64,000 nt of DNA from Methylobacterium platani (GCF_001653715.1 NZ_LWHQ01000038.1:1-64000); one strand, 5' to 3'; positions 1-8,745 are shown, counted from the stretch's first letter. The notes: a model not told the origin generated them from the sequence alone. Translations and numbers: made by a program.

Positions 1-55
1 GGAGAGGGGATCCCGCGCTTGTTTCTAGAGGGGATTTGCCCCGGACAGCCCTGCG
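1..55. repeat. Copy A of a two-copy non-coding repeat
   Basis: This stretch resembles 38275-38335. Both share gagagggga, then gcgcttg, then a variable G-rich part, then ggacagccctgc. The element may start before the window edge. The motif ggggatcccgcg near its left end recurs at about 178-189. The rest of 1-220 is GC-rich and no credible gene was found in it. Function is unknown; I see no transposase or coding signal. Confidence 0.4.
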
Positions 56-220
56 CAGAGGGGGGAGGGCAAAAGTCTGCGCCATTCCTTCCCCCCGGAC
101 ACCGCTGCCGCCCGCGTAGAGACGGAAAAAGCCGCTTTCTGTCACTTCCCTCACGGTCCCGCCGAGGCTGGGGATCGGGGATCCCGCGACTTCTTCGGAG
201 GTCGGCTCGACCCGCCGCCC

Positions 221-532
221 TCACCCCTCGTCCGGGATCTCCAGGTCCAGCAGGGCCGCGCTCAACCCCTTGCCGTGGGCATCGAGCGCCAGCGACCGCG
301 TGACGCCGCCGCCGAGGGCGTCGCCGAGCACGAAGTTGAGAGCGCCGAGGCGGGGCAGGGCGTAGCGGGTCACCGGGCCGGCACAGATCCCGGCGAAGTG
401 GGCCTGCACCCGCTCGGCCGTGACGTGGCGTTCGAGGCGCGGGTAATCGGCCGGATCGTGGGCGATCAGCGAGATGTTGGCGGTGTTGCCCTTGTCGCCG
501 GTGCGGGAATGGGCGAGCGCGCGCAGCTTCAT
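221..532 (-). CDS. AtuA-related small C-terminal-type domain protein (103 aa)
   Basis: This 103-residue protein begins MKLRALAHSRTGDKGNTANI. The RTGDKGNxxN motif is typical of the ferredoxin-fold domain found at the C-terminus of AtuA-type proteins (acyclic terpene utilisation) or as a stand-alone partner. Its start lies 11 bases after the stop of the larger AtuA-like gene on the same strand, so the two are almost certainly co-translated. Family members are linked to branched or isoprenoid acyl-CoA catabolism, but no reaction is established. The inferred role is second subunit of a split AtuA protein. The ATG at 530-532 gives the full conserved N-terminus. Confidence 0.85.
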   Translation of the reverse strand: MKLRALAHSRTGDKGNTANISLIAHDPADYPRLERHVTAERVQAHFAGICAGPVTRYALPRLGALNFVLGDALGGGVTRSLALDAHGKGLSAALLDLEIPDEG

Positions 533-543
533 CGGATCCTCCC

Positions 544-1881
544 TCACGCCACGATCATCCGGATGCCCGGCCGGGCGAGCGCCGCCGGCATCAGCACCGA
601 GAGCACGCCGACGACCTCGCGGGCCGATTTCCAGGCGCCGCCGCCGCCGGCCGGGCCGTTGGTGTAGAGCGTCTCGACCTCGTTGCCGATCCGCGCCGCC
701 TCCGCGAGGCTGTCGCAGCGCCCGGCGACGCGGATGCGGACCTCGTAGGGCTCCGCCTCTCCCGCCAGGCGGGCGCCGTGCAGCGCATCGACGCCGATCA
801 GGTCGAAGCGCAGCTCGCTCGCCTGCACGCCGGTGAGGCGCAGGCGCTCGCGCACGATGTCGAGGGCGAGGCGGCCGCGTGCCGCGGCGCCCGGCCCCGC
901 ATACGAGATCTGCCCCTCGCCGATGTAGGAGTCGATCAGCCCGACCGAGACCTTGAGGAGCCCGGTCGCCGGCAGGCCGCGCCCGCCGGTCACCCGCACC
1001 CGGTCGGGGCCGAGGGCCTCCATGGTCACGCCGGAGAAATCCGCCACCACGTCGGGCTGCAGGTAGCGGGCGGGGTCGTGCACCTCGTAGAGCAGCTGCT
1101 CCTTGCAGGTGGCGAGCGTCACCTGCCCGCCCGATCCCGGCACCTTGGTGATCTCGATCCCGCCATCCTCGTCCACGATGCCGATCGGGAAGCCGAGGCG
1201 GGCGAGGTCCGCCACGTCCTTCACCCCCGGATCGGCGAAGTAGCCGCCGGTGATCTGGCCGGCGCATTCGAGGAGGTGGCCGGCGAGCGTGCCGCGGCCG
1301 AGGCGGTCCCAGTCGTCCATGGCCCAGCCGAAGGCGTGGATGAGCGGTGCGAGGAACAGCGCCGGATCGCCGACGCGGCCGGTGATGACGACGTCGGCGC
1401 CTTGGCGCAGCGCCTCGGCGATCGGGCCTGCGCCGAGATAGGCGTTGGCCGAGATCACCCGGTTGCCGAGGTCGCGCACCCGGCCGCCGGTCTCGAGGAT
1501 CTCGTCGTCGCCGGCCCCGAGCACCGCGAGCATGTCGTCGCCGGTGACCGCCGCCACCTTGAGGCCGGAAAGCCCGAGGTCGCGGGCGATCGCCCGTGTC
1601 CGCTCCGCAGCGGCGAGCGGGTTCGCCGCGCCCATGTTGGTGACGATGCGGGTGCCGTTCCTGCGGCACGGGGCCAGCACCGCCCGCATCCGCGCCTCCA
1701 GCAGCGGGTCGTAGCCGGCGGCGGGATCGCGCAGGCGGGCCTGCTGGGCGAGCGCGATGGTGCGCTCGGCGAGGCACTCGAAGACGAGGTAGTCGAGGGC
1801 GCCGTGCTCGACGAGCTCGATCGCGGGCTCGATCCGGTCGCCGGCATAGCCGGCCCCGGCACCCAGGCGGACGGTTCTCAT
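544..1881 (-). CDS. AtuA-like (DUF1446) protein
   Basis: The 445-residue protein opens with a Gly-rich segment (GAGAGYAGDR, residues 7-16) and contains TNMGAANP near residue 82; both fit the DUF1446/AtuA N-terminal family. AtuA of Pseudomonas acyclic-terpene degradation is about 590 residues because it carries a C-terminal domain. Here that domain is a separate gene (221-532), so this is a split version. The upstream neighbour on the same strand is a CitMHS-type carboxylate transporter, which suggests a polar organic acid or its CoA ester rather than a terpene. No signal peptide is seen, so it should be cytoplasmic. Catalytic chemistry is unknown. Confidence 0.85.
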   Translation of the reverse strand: MRTVRLGAGAGYAGDRIEPAIELVEHGALDYLVFECLAERTIALAQQARLRDPAAGYDPLLEARMRAVLAPCRRNGTRIVTNMGAANPLAAAERTRAIARDLGLSGLKVAAVTGDDMLAVLGAGDDEILETGGRVRDLGNRVISANAYLGAGPIAEALRQGADVVITGRVGDPALFLAPLIHAFGWAMDDWDRLGRGTLAGHLLECAGQITGGYFADPGVKDVADLARLGFPIGIVDEDGGIEITKVPGSGGQVTLATCKEQLLYEVHDPARYLQPDVVADFSGVTMEALGPDRVRVTGGRGLPATGLLKVSVGLIDSYIGEGQISYAGPGAAARGRLALDIVRERLRLTGVQASELRFDLIGVDALHGARLAGEAEPYEVRIRVAGRCDSLAEAARIGNEVETLYTNGPAGGGGAWKSAREVVGVLSVLMPAALARPGIRMIVA

Positions 1882-1978
1882 GAGGCTTCTCCTTGTGCCT
1901 TCGCCTTCGGCGAAGGCGCCCGGCGCATCGGCGCCGACGCCCGTTCGGGCTTGCCGGCACCCTGCGGGCGCTGTGGGA

Positions 1979-3289
1979 TCACAGCGGGAACACCCCGAAG
2001 GCGACGGCCGCGAAGGTCATCACCACGGAGGCGGCGAGCAGGAACGGGAAGGTGAACTTCTGGTGGTCGGCGAGGTCGATGCCGCACAGGCCGCAGACCA
2101 GGAAGGTGGCCGGCGTCAGCGGGCTCACCGGGAAGCCGGTCGTCATCTGGCCGAGCAGCGCGCCCTGCGCCACCTGCAAGGGCGGCACGCCGAGCTGGTG
2201 GGCGACCTCGGCCACCACCGGCAGCACGCCGAAATAGAACGAATCGGGGTCGAACAGCATGCTCAGCGGCATCGAGACGAGGCCGAGCGCGAAGGGGATG
2301 TGCGGCGCGAGGCCGGGGGGCACGAAGGACACCGCGCTCTGCGCCATCGCCTTCAGCATGCCGGTGCCCTGCATGATGCCGGTGAACACGCCGGCCGCCA
2401 GCAGGATCGACGCCATCAGGATGGCGGCCTTGGCGTGGGCGTCGATGCGCTGGCGCTGCGCGTCGACGCTCGGGTAGTTGATGATCAGCGCGAGCGCCGT
2501 GCCGAGCATGAACATCAGCGCCGGCGGGATCTTCTCGGCCATAAGCACCATGGTGCCGAGCACCGCGAGGGTCAGGACGAGGTTCGGCCAGAACCGGTCA
2601 GGACGGCGCAAGGACCGCTCCGCGTCGCTCAAGGTGCGGGTGCCGGCCGCCACCGCGTCCACCGCCCCGGCCTTCGCCCGCTTCAGACGGCGCTCCTCGC
2701 GCAGGCCGAGCCAGTACGAGACGCCGAAGATGAAGGCGAGGCCCACCGCCTGGACCGGCACCAGCGGGGTGAAGATGTCGGGGATCGGCAGCTTCAGCGC
2801 CGCGGAGGCCCGGATCATCGGCCCGGTCCAGGGCAGGAAGTTGACGCCGGCCGCGAGCGAGGCCGCGCAGGCGAGGATGCGCCGGTCGATCCCGACCCGG
2901 TCGTAGAGCGGCAGCATCGCCGGGATGGTGATGAGGAACGTCACCGCGCCCGAGCCGTCGAGGTGGATCAGCAGCGCCAGCAGCGTCGTGCCGGGCACGA
3001 TCCGGCTCGGCCGGGTGCCGACGGTGGCGAGGATCCGGTCGATGATCGGGTCGAGCAGGCCGGCATCGCTGACGATCCCGAAGAACAGGATCGCGAACAC
3101 GAACATGCCGACGACCGGCGCCAGGCTCTGGATGCCGGCGAGCACGAACTTGCCGGTATCGAGCCCGAACCCGCCGACGAGGGCGGCGGCGACCGGGATC
3201 ACGATCAGCGCCACGAGGGGCGACAGGCGCTTCGTCAGAATCGCCGCGAGCAGCAGCGCGATGGTGCACAGGCCGAGCAGGGCCAGCAT
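1979..3289 (-). CDS. CitMHS-family citrate/carboxylate transporter
   Basis: This 436-residue, strongly hydrophobic protein has about a dozen predicted membrane spans and starts MLALLGLCTIALLLAAILTK. Conserved-looking polar segments inside the membrane regions include LLIHLDGSGAVTFLITIPA and FLPWTGPMIRASAAL, as in CitMHS proteins, which import metal-citrate complexes or other carboxylates in symport with protons. Its length fits the family. It lies upstream of the two AtuA-like genes in the same direction, with 97 bases between, and is divergent from a LysR regulator. I infer a regulon for uptake and breakdown of a di- or tricarboxylate. The substrate cannot be read from sequence. Confidence 0.88.
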   Translation of the reverse strand: MLALLGLCTIALLLAAILTKRLSPLVALIVIPVAAALVGGFGLDTGKFVLAGIQSLAPVVGMFVFAILFFGIVSDAGLLDPIIDRILATVGTRPSRIVPGTTLLALLIHLDGSGAVTFLITIPAMLPLYDRVGIDRRILACAASLAAGVNFLPWTGPMIRASAALKLPIPDIFTPLVPVQAVGLAFIFGVSYWLGLREERRLKRAKAGAVDAVAAGTRTLSDAERSLRRPDRFWPNLVLTLAVLGTMVLMAEKIPPALMFMLGTALALIINYPSVDAQRQRIDAHAKAAILMASILLAAGVFTGIMQGTGMLKAMAQSAVSFVPPGLAPHIPFALGLVSMPLSMLFDPDSFYFGVLPVVAEVAHQLGVPPLQVAQGALLGQMTTGFPVSPLTPATFLVCGLCGIDLADHQKFTFPFLLAASVVMTFAAVAFGVFPL

Positions 3290-3409
3290 CGCTTCCTCCC
3301 AGGGTTTCCGGCGCTCGGGATCATGGCGCCGTTGGTGACCGGCAAATCACAACCCAGGGTCGGCGATCCGTCCATTGAAAAGATCCGATCGTCGGAATAG
3401 CGTTTGGTT
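3290..3409. promoter_or_regulatory. Divergent promoter region, LysR gene / CitMHS operon
   Basis: The 120 bases separate the transporter start from the LysR start and must hold both promoters if the genes are transcribed independently. LysR regulators usually bind T-N11-A sites in such gaps. Several T-N11-A matches exist here, but none is distinctive enough to mark as the operator. Confidence 0.5.
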
Positions 3410-4318
3410 ATGGATCTCAACCTGCGCCACGTCCGCGCCTTCGTGTCGGTGGCGCATCTGCGCAGCTTCACCCGGGCGGCGTCCCTGCTGAACCTGTCGC
3501 AGCCGGCCCTCACCGTGCAGATCCGCCGGCTGGAGGAGGCCCTTGCCGTGCGCCTCCTCGACCGCAACAGCCGCAGCGTCGCGCCGACCCGGGTCGGGCG
3601 CGAGCTGCTGCCGGTGTTCCAGCGGGTGCTGCGCGAGCTCGACAGCGTGGTGGTCGATACCCGCGACCTTGCGGCGCGCCGCCACGGCACGGTGCGGATC
3701 GCGGCCCTGCCCTCGGTGGCGGCGGGCCTGCTGCCGGACGCGATCGCGGCCTTCCGGGCGGCGCATCCGCGGATGAGCTTCCTCGTCAAGGACGTGATCG
3801 CCGAGCGGGTGCTGGCGCTGGTGCGCAGCGAGGAGGTCGATCTCGGGGTGACCGGCGGCGCCGTGCGCGATCCCGACGTGACGGTGCTGGCCCGCGCGGC
3901 GGACGCCCTGCACGTCGTCTATCCCGACGGCCACCCGATCGGGGCCGCGGCGGCCGTGACCCTTGAGGCGCTGGCCGAATACCCGCTGGTGCTGATGGAT
4001 GCCGAGACCAGCGTGCGCGCGGTGGTCGACGCCGCCTTCGTGGCCGCCGGCCGGCTGCCGGTGACGGCCTGCGAGGCGACCTACATGATGACGGCGGTCG
4101 GCATGGTGCGGGCCGGGCTCGGCCTCACCATCCTGCCGGGCTCGGCCCGCGAGATCCGGGCCGAGCCGTCGGTGCGCTCGCGCCCGATCGCCGAGGCGAG
4201 CTTCTCGCGGCCGGTCTGCGTGATCGCCAAGGCGGGCCGTACCCTGCCGGCGGCGGCCGAGGACTTTCTGGGGGAGCTGGTGCCGGCGCTGGCGGCGGAG
4301 TTCCCGGCCGCCGGCTGA
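3410..4318 (+). CDS. LysR-family transcriptional regulator
   Basis: The 302-residue protein has the LysR winged-helix domain at residues 3-65 (LRHVRAFVSVAHLRSFTRAA, then LSQPALTVQIRRLEEALAV), followed by a periplasmic-binding-fold effector domain. Length is usual for the family. I chose the ATG at 3410; an in-frame TTG two codons earlier is less likely. It is transcribed divergently from the CitMHS/AtuA genes and is the obvious candidate to control them in response to the transported acid or a metabolite. The downstream gene is convergent, 7 bases away. Confidence 0.93.
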   Translation: MDLNLRHVRAFVSVAHLRSFTRAASLLNLSQPALTVQIRRLEEALAVRLLDRNSRSVAPTRVGRELLPVFQRVLRELDSVVVDTRDLAARRHGTVRIAALPSVAAGLLPDAIAAFRAAHPRMSFLVKDVIAERVLALVRSEEVDLGVTGGAVRDPDVTVLARAADALHVVYPDGHPIGAAAAVTLEALAEYPLVLMDAETSVRAVVDAAFVAAGRLPVTACEATYMMTAVGMVRAGLGLTILPGSAREIRAEPSVRSRPIAEASFSRPVCVIAKAGRTLPAAAEDFLGELVPALAAEFPAAG

Positions 4319-4325
4319 GCCCGGC

Positions 4326-5471
4326 TTACGCCGCCCTACCGTGCAGCGACACCCGGAAGAGCTCCCGGAACTCCTCCGCCCCGACCGGCCGGCCGTTGGT
4401 CGCCGTCGAGTGGTCCTCGACCGCCCGCGGCACCAGCGCCTCGCACTCGGCCTCCGTCACCCCCATGGCGGCGAGATCGGTCGGCAGCCCGAGGTCGCGG
4501 TTGAGGGATTCGATCGCCGCGGCGAGATCGGCGCCCGGGGCCAAGCCCATCGCCTGGCGCAGGGCGACGTACTTCGCCTCGCAGGCCGGGGCGTTGAAGC
4601 GCAGGAGGTGGGGCAGGATCACGGCGTTGAGGGTGCCGTGGTGCAGGCGCTTGGCCTTCAGGCCGCCGAGCGCGTGCGACATCGAGTGGACGGCGCCCAG
4701 GCCCTTCTGGAAGGTCATGCCGCCTTCGAGCGCGGCCATCATCATGTCCTCGCGGGCCTCGAGGTCGCCGCCGTTCCGGACCGCGCGGGCGAGCGAGCGG
4801 GTGGCGCGGGCGAGCCCGTCGAGGGCGATCGCCTCGGCCGGCGGGTTGTGGCGGGGGCTGAGATACGTCTCGATGCAGTGCGTCAGCGCGTCCATGCCGG
4901 TCGCGGCGGTGAGGCCGGGGGGCAGGCCGAGCGTCAGCTCGGGGTCGCAGATCGCGACGTTCGGGATCAGGTGGGGCGAGATGAAGCCGAGCTTGCGCCC
5001 GTCCGCCAGCGTGATCAGGGCGGCGCGGCCGACCTCGCTGCCGGTGCCGGCGGTGGTCGGCACGGCGATCACCGGGGGCTGGTCGGCGCGGATGCGCGGG
5101 ATGCCGCCGAGGATCGCCGCATAGGTCGCCAGCGGCTCGTCGTGGGTGGCGAGGAGCGCCACGCCCTTGGCGAGGTCGAGGGGCGAGCCGCCGCCGACGG
5201 CGATCACCGCATCGCAGCCCTCCGCCCGGAAGCGGTCGCGGCCCTCGATCGTCGCCTCCTCGGTCGGGTTCTCGGGCGTGCCGTCGTAGACCGGGGTGGC
5301 GGCGGGCAGGCCGGCGGCGTCGAGGACGCGGGCGATCAGGCCGGCCGCCACGACGCCGCGATCGGTTACGATCAGGGGCCGGCGGACGCCGAGAAGCGCC
5401 AGCTCCTCGCCGATCAGCCGGACGGCGCCGCGCTCGAACTGGATCCGGGTGAGATAGGTGATGAGACTCAT
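4326..5471 (-). CDS. Iron-containing (type III) alcohol dehydrogenase
   Basis: This 381-residue enzyme has the nucleotide-binding motif GGGSPLDLAK (residues 93-102) and the family metal ligands at D194 and H198 (MDALTHCIE), H262 (VHSMSHALGG) and H278 (LHHGT). Type III alcohol dehydrogenases oxidise alcohols or reduce aldehydes with NAD(P) and bind Fe(II) or another divalent metal. Maleylacetate reductases belong to the same superfamily, but the MDALTHCIE and LHHGT motifs look more like alcohol dehydrogenases. I use the ATG at 5469-5471; upstream in-frame sequence is Arg-rich and looks non-coding. It lies downstream of a racemase-superfamily gene and may share its operon. Confidence 0.9.
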   Translation of the reverse strand: MSLITYLTRIQFERGAVRLIGEELALLGVRRPLIVTDRGVVAAGLIARVLDAAGLPAATPVYDGTPENPTEEATIEGRDRFRAEGCDAVIAVGGGSPLDLAKGVALLATHDEPLATYAAILGGIPRIRADQPPVIAVPTTAGTGSEVGRAALITLADGRKLGFISPHLIPNVAICDPELTLGLPPGLTAATGMDALTHCIETYLSPRHNPPAEAIALDGLARATRSLARAVRNGGDLEAREDMMMAALEGGMTFQKGLGAVHSMSHALGGLKAKRLHHGTLNAVILPHLLRFNAPACEAKYVALRQAMGLAPGADLAAAIESLNRDLGLPTDLAAMGVTEAECEALVPRAVEDHSTATNGRPVGAEEFRELFRVSLHGRAA

Positions 5472-5623
5472 GGGACGCTGCCTGATGGGACCGGAGCCCG
5501 GCTCGGACGCGCGAGGAGGCCGGCAGCACCGCTCCCGCTCCTCCCGCACGCCCCGTTCCGGGCATGCGGCACCCTAGCACGGGCCGTCGGGGACCGGCAT
5601 TGCGGGCACGGCATGCGGGGCCG

Positions 5624-6304
5624 TCACCGACCCGACGTCAGCCCGGCGGCCTCCAGCAGGGCGTCGGTGCCGAGGGTCGTGGCGTCGAGGAGCGGCACGT
5701 CGCCGACCGCGGCCGGCAGGCGCCAGCCCGGGAGGTTGGTGCTCCAGATCAGCACCGCGTCGCAGTCCGCGCCCGCCTCCCGCGCGGCCTGCGCGAGGCG
5801 GGGCAGCGGCACCAGGGCGGCGAGCCGGTTCTCGGTGATGCCGAGGGTGACGGCCCGGGCGACGGCGATGCCGGCCTCGGCGAAGCGGGCGCCGACCAGG
5901 GCGGCCTCGTCGGCGCCGCCCTGCACCACCAGGCCGAGGCGCCGCACATTGCCGGCGCGGAGCCGCGCTCGGGCCGCGAGCGCCGTCGTCACCATCGGCA
6001 GGCCGGTGCGGCGGGCGATCGCCGCGCATAGCCGCTCGTCGGGGGTAAAGCCCAGGGCGGCGCCGCGGGTGGCGTTCCAGCACAAGGCCGCGACGCCGGC
6101 GTCAGCCAGGAGATCGGCCGCCGCAAGGAACACCGATTCGTCGTAAGTCTCGCCCCGCAGCATCGCGCCGTAGGGCACGCGGGCATAGCAGGCGGCGGCC
6201 GTCGCCCCGGCGAGGCGGTGTTCCGTCGCCCGCTCGACCACCCGGTTCGAGGAGGGCAGGATCACCCCGAGGGCGATGTCGGTCGTCGGCTCGGTCGCGG
6301 TCAT
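5624..6304 (-). CDS. Asp/Glu racemase-superfamily enzyme (maleate isomerase/arylmalonate decarboxylase-like)
   Basis: The roughly 226-residue protein follows the two-lobed racemase pattern: GVILPSSNRVVE near the N-terminus, LCWNATRG at residues 74-81 (Cys75) and WSTNLPG near 187-193. Maleate cis-trans isomerases use two cysteines in equivalent loops. Here the first Cys is kept and the second position is Ser188, so classic two-cysteine racemisation is not assured. The start at 6304 overlaps the stop of the GntR gene (TGATG), giving tight coupling; an ATG two codons upstream also exists. Linkage to an amidase and importer suggests degradation of an imported amide or imide. Substrate unknown. 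Confidence 0.85.
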   Translation of the reverse strand: MTATEPTTDIALGVILPSSNRVVERATEHRLAGATAAACYARVPYGAMLRGETYDESVFLAAADLLADAGVAALCWNATRGAALGFTPDERLCAAIARRTGLPMVTTALAARARLRAGNVRRLGLVVQGGADEAALVGARFAEAGIAVARAVTLGITENRLAALVPLPRLAQAAREAGADCDAVLIWSTNLPGWRLPAAVGDVPLLDATTLGTDALLEAAGLTSGR

Positions 6305-7026
6305 CAGCATGGTCCTTGCGCGAGCCGGGCCACCAGCAGCGCCTGCGTGCGGGCGACGTGGGCGTGCATCAGGGTCCGGGCGCGCTCCGGGTCCCGGGCC
6401 CGCAGGGCGTCGAGGATCGCCCGGTGCTCGGCGAGCGATTCCGCCACCCGCCCGTCGGCGGCAAGCGCGAAGTTGCGCGCCCGCTCCAGCCGGGCGAAGG
6501 CCCGGCCGTGTGCCTCGGCGATGGCCGGGCTGCGGGCGGCCGTCACGATCAGCCGGTGGGCCTGCCGGTTGAGCCGGGTATAGGTGTCGCGGTCGTCCCG
6601 CGCCGCTTCCAGGACGTCCTGCAACCCGGCGAGGCGGGCGAGTTCCGCCTCCGTCATCCGCTCGGCGGCCAAGCCCGCGCAGGCGCTCTCCAGGGCCGCC
6701 TCCAGCTCGAACAGCGGCACGAGGTCGGCGGGATCGAGGCGGGCGACCAGGGCGGCCCGGTTGCGCCGCAGCGTCACGAGGCCCTCGCCGGCGAGCAGCT
6801 TCAGCGCCTCCCGCACCGGCGTGCGCGACATGCCGAGGCGGGTCACGAGGTCGGGCTCGTTCAGCACCTCGCCCGGCGCGAGCAGGTTGAGCAGGATCAG
6901 CCGGCGCAGGGAAGCGGCGGCCTGCTCGGTGAGGGAGGGCTCGGGGCGGGAGGGGCGGGAGGGGGCGTCGGACGGCGTACAGCGCGGTTCGGTCACGGAT
7001 TCCTCGACCTGCGATCGGTCGGACAC
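6304..7026 (-). CDS. GntR-family (FCD) transcriptional regulator
   Basis: This 240-residue regulator has an N-terminal winged helix around residues 30-95 (LTEQAAASLRRLILLNLLAP, then LGMSRTPVREALKLLAGEG) and a helical FCD effector domain (FELEAALESACAGLAAERM and later segments). FCD members sense small carboxylates and usually repress catabolic genes. It overlaps the racemase-superfamily gene downstream by one base. It starts 10 bases before the ABC permease stop, so it is probably the fifth gene of one long transcript. It likely controls this locus, including the divergent amidase. Confidence 0.92.
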   Translation of the reverse strand: MSDRSQVEESVTEPRCTPSDAPSRPSRPEPSLTEQAAASLRRLILLNLLAPGEVLNEPDLVTRLGMSRTPVREALKLLAGEGLVTLRRNRAALVARLDPADLVPLFELEAALESACAGLAAERMTEAELARLAGLQDVLEAARDDRDTYTRLNRQAHRLIVTAARSPAIAEAHGRAFARLERARNFALAADGRVAESLAEHRAILDALRARDPERARTLMHAHVARTQALLVARLAQGPC

Positions 7027-7036
7027 GGCGTCGTGC

Positions 7037-7879
7037 TCACACCAGTCGCCGCGACAATCCCGTCACCCGCTCCATCACGGCGATTCCCCCGATCGTCGCG
7101 ACGATCAGGATGCCGGAGAGCGCCGCGATGGTGACGTCGAGGCGGCCCTCCAGGTCCTGCCACATCCGGATCGGCAGCATGTCGGTGGCGGCGTCGCGCA
7201 GGAACAGCGAGACCGGGATGTTGTCGAACGAGGCCATGAAGGCGAGGAAGCCGCCGGACAGGATGCCGGGCCGGATCAGCGGCAGGGTGATGCGCCGGAA
7301 GGTGTAGAGCCGCGAGGCGCCGAGGCTCGCCGAGCCTTCGAGCAGGGACGGCTGGAGCTGGGTCAGCGCCGCCACGGTGTTGCGCACCACGTAGGGCACG
7401 CAGACCACGGTGTGGCCCAGGACCAGCGTCGCCACCGAGACCGGCCAGCCCAGCAGCGAGAAGAACATCAGGCTCGACAGGCCGAAGGCCAGGGCCGGCA
7501 GGATCAGCGGCGAGAGGAAGAAGCTGTCGAGGAGGCGGGCCGAGAGGCGCGGCGAGCGCGCAACGGCGAGTGCCGCCAGCACCCCGAGCCCGACCGCGAG
7601 CGCGGTCGCCAGGACGGCGACCGTCAGGCTGTTCTTCAGCGCGTAGTGGAGCTGCCAGGCCTCCAGCAATTCGCCGTACCAGCGCAGCGAGTAGCCCGGC
7701 GGCGGGAAGCGCAGGGACAGCCCGTCGGTGAACGACACCACCAGGACGATGAGGGTGGGCGCGAGCAGCAGCACCATGGCGAGGATGGCGAGCAGGTGCA
7801 GGAGCCCTTCGAACGAGAGCCGGTCAAGGGTGCCGGGAGATCGGGTGCCGGGAGATCGGGTGCCGGGGGAGCGGGACAT
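7037..7879 (-). CDS. ABC transporter permease, second subunit (PotC type)
   Basis: The 280-residue membrane protein has about six predicted spans and the EAA-loop region LLEGSASLGASRLYTFRRIT followed by LPLIRPG, the ATPase docking site of BPD permeases. It matches the PotC/YdcV class of spermidine/putrescine-type and opine-type importers. The N-terminus contains a short SPGTR tandem repeat encoded by a 15-bp DNA repeat. It starts eight bases after the stop of the first permease gene. It would pair with the permease at 7888-8733, the ATPase at 9813-10979 and the binding protein at 8746-9789. Confidence 0.92.
   Translation of the reverse strand: MSRSPGTRSPGTRSPGTLDRLSFEGLLHLLAILAMVLLLAPTLIVLVVSFTDGLSLRFPPPGYSLRWYGELLEAWQLHYALKNSLTVAVLATALAVGLGVLAALAVARSPRLSARLLDSFFLSPLILPALAFGLSSLMFFSLLGWPVSVATLVLGHTVVCVPYVVRNTVAALTQLQPSLLEGSASLGASRLYTFRRITLPLIRPGILSGGFLAFMASFDNIPVSLFLRDAATDMLPIRMWQDLEGRLDVTIAALSGILIVATIGGIAVMERVTGLSRRLV
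7830..7876. repeat. 15-bp tandem repeat, about three units, in the permease 5' end
   Basis: Three near-identical 15-base units (core gtgccgggagatcgg on the plus strand) encode Ser-Pro-Gly-Thr-Arg repeats just after the start codon of the second permease. The unit preserves frame, so copy-number changes would alter only the cytoplasmic N-terminal tail. Confidence 0.7.
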
Positions 7880-7887
7880 GGGTCCTC

Positions 7888-8733
7888 TCAGGTCTGCGCG
7901 TAGCCGCGGGCGAGGCGGCCGAGCGCGTTGAAGGCCAGCACCACGGCGAGCACCGCGACGAGGAAGATCACCGACATCGCCGCCGCGAAGGGCCAGTTCT
8001 GCAAGGCGATCGCCTGCTGGTAGATGTAGCCCGGCATGAACAGCATCTGCCCGCCGCCGATCAGCGACTGGGTGATGAAGCCCGAGATCGCCGCCGCGAA
8101 GGTGAGGACCGAGCCGGCGATCAGGCCCGGCAGGCAGAGCGGAAGGGTCACCCGGAGGAACGTCCGCCAGCGCCCGGCGCCGAGCGCCTCGGAGGCGTCC
8201 CACAGGCTCGGGTCGATGCGGGCGAGCGCCGTCATCAGCGGCAGCACCATCAGCGGCATCTGCACCTGGGCGAGCGCCGCGACGAGGCCGCCTTCCGCGT
8301 AGAGCATCCGCAGCGGCGTCTCGATCAGCCCGAGGGAGGAGAGCAGGGAATTGATCACGCCCTGGCGTCCGAGGATCACGATCCACGCGAAGGTGCGGAT
8401 GACGACGCTGGTGAGGAGCGGCGTCAGCACCGCCAGGATGATCACGCCGCGCACCCAGCCGCCGGCCCGGGTGGCGACGAGCGCCAGCGGCAGCCCCAGC
8501 ACCAAGCAGGCGGCCGTGACCTTGAGACCGAGCCAGAGCGTGCCGAGGAGCACGCCGAGGCTGAAGCCGTCGCCGAGGAAAGCCGCGTATTGCGACAGGC
8601 CATAACCCCCATCGGCGCCGCGGAGCGACAGCCCGAGGAGCGCGACGAGGGGGGCGGCGAAGAACGCCGTGAAGAACACAGCGAGCGGGCTCGCCAGCCG
8701 CAAGGGATAGGTTGTGACGTCCGGCAGAGCCAC
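7888..8733 (-). CDS. ABC transporter permease, first subunit (PotB type)
   Basis: This 281-residue protein has six predicted membrane spans and the EAA loop WDASEALGAGRWRTFLRVTL followed by PLCLPG, typical of PotB-like permeases. It lies between the binding-protein gene (12 bases upstream) and the second permease (8 bases downstream), in the usual order for polyamine/opine/iron-type importers. Together the two permeases form the heterodimeric channel. Substrate class cannot be set from the permease alone. Confidence 0.92.
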   Translation of the reverse strand: MALPDVTTYPLRLASPLAVFFTAFFAAPLVALLGLSLRGADGGYGLSQYAAFLGDGFSLGVLLGTLWLGLKVTAACLVLGLPLALVATRAGGWVRGVIILAVLTPLLTSVVIRTFAWIVILGRQGVINSLLSSLGLIETPLRMLYAEGGLVAALAQVQMPLMVLPLMTALARIDPSLWDASEALGAGRWRTFLRVTLPLCLPGLIAGSVLTFAAAISGFITQSLIGGGQMLFMPGYIYQQAIALQNWPFAAAMSVIFLVAVLAVVLAFNALGRLARGYAQT

Positions 8734-8745
8734 GGGTGCCGCTCC

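Noticed and set aside
221..1960. One 579-codon frame reading from the AtuA small gene through the large gene
   Set aside because: The frame of the small AtuA-domain protein stays open into another frame of the larger gene, but that part is Arg/Pro-rich and nonsense. Two separate genes with proper starts explain the region.
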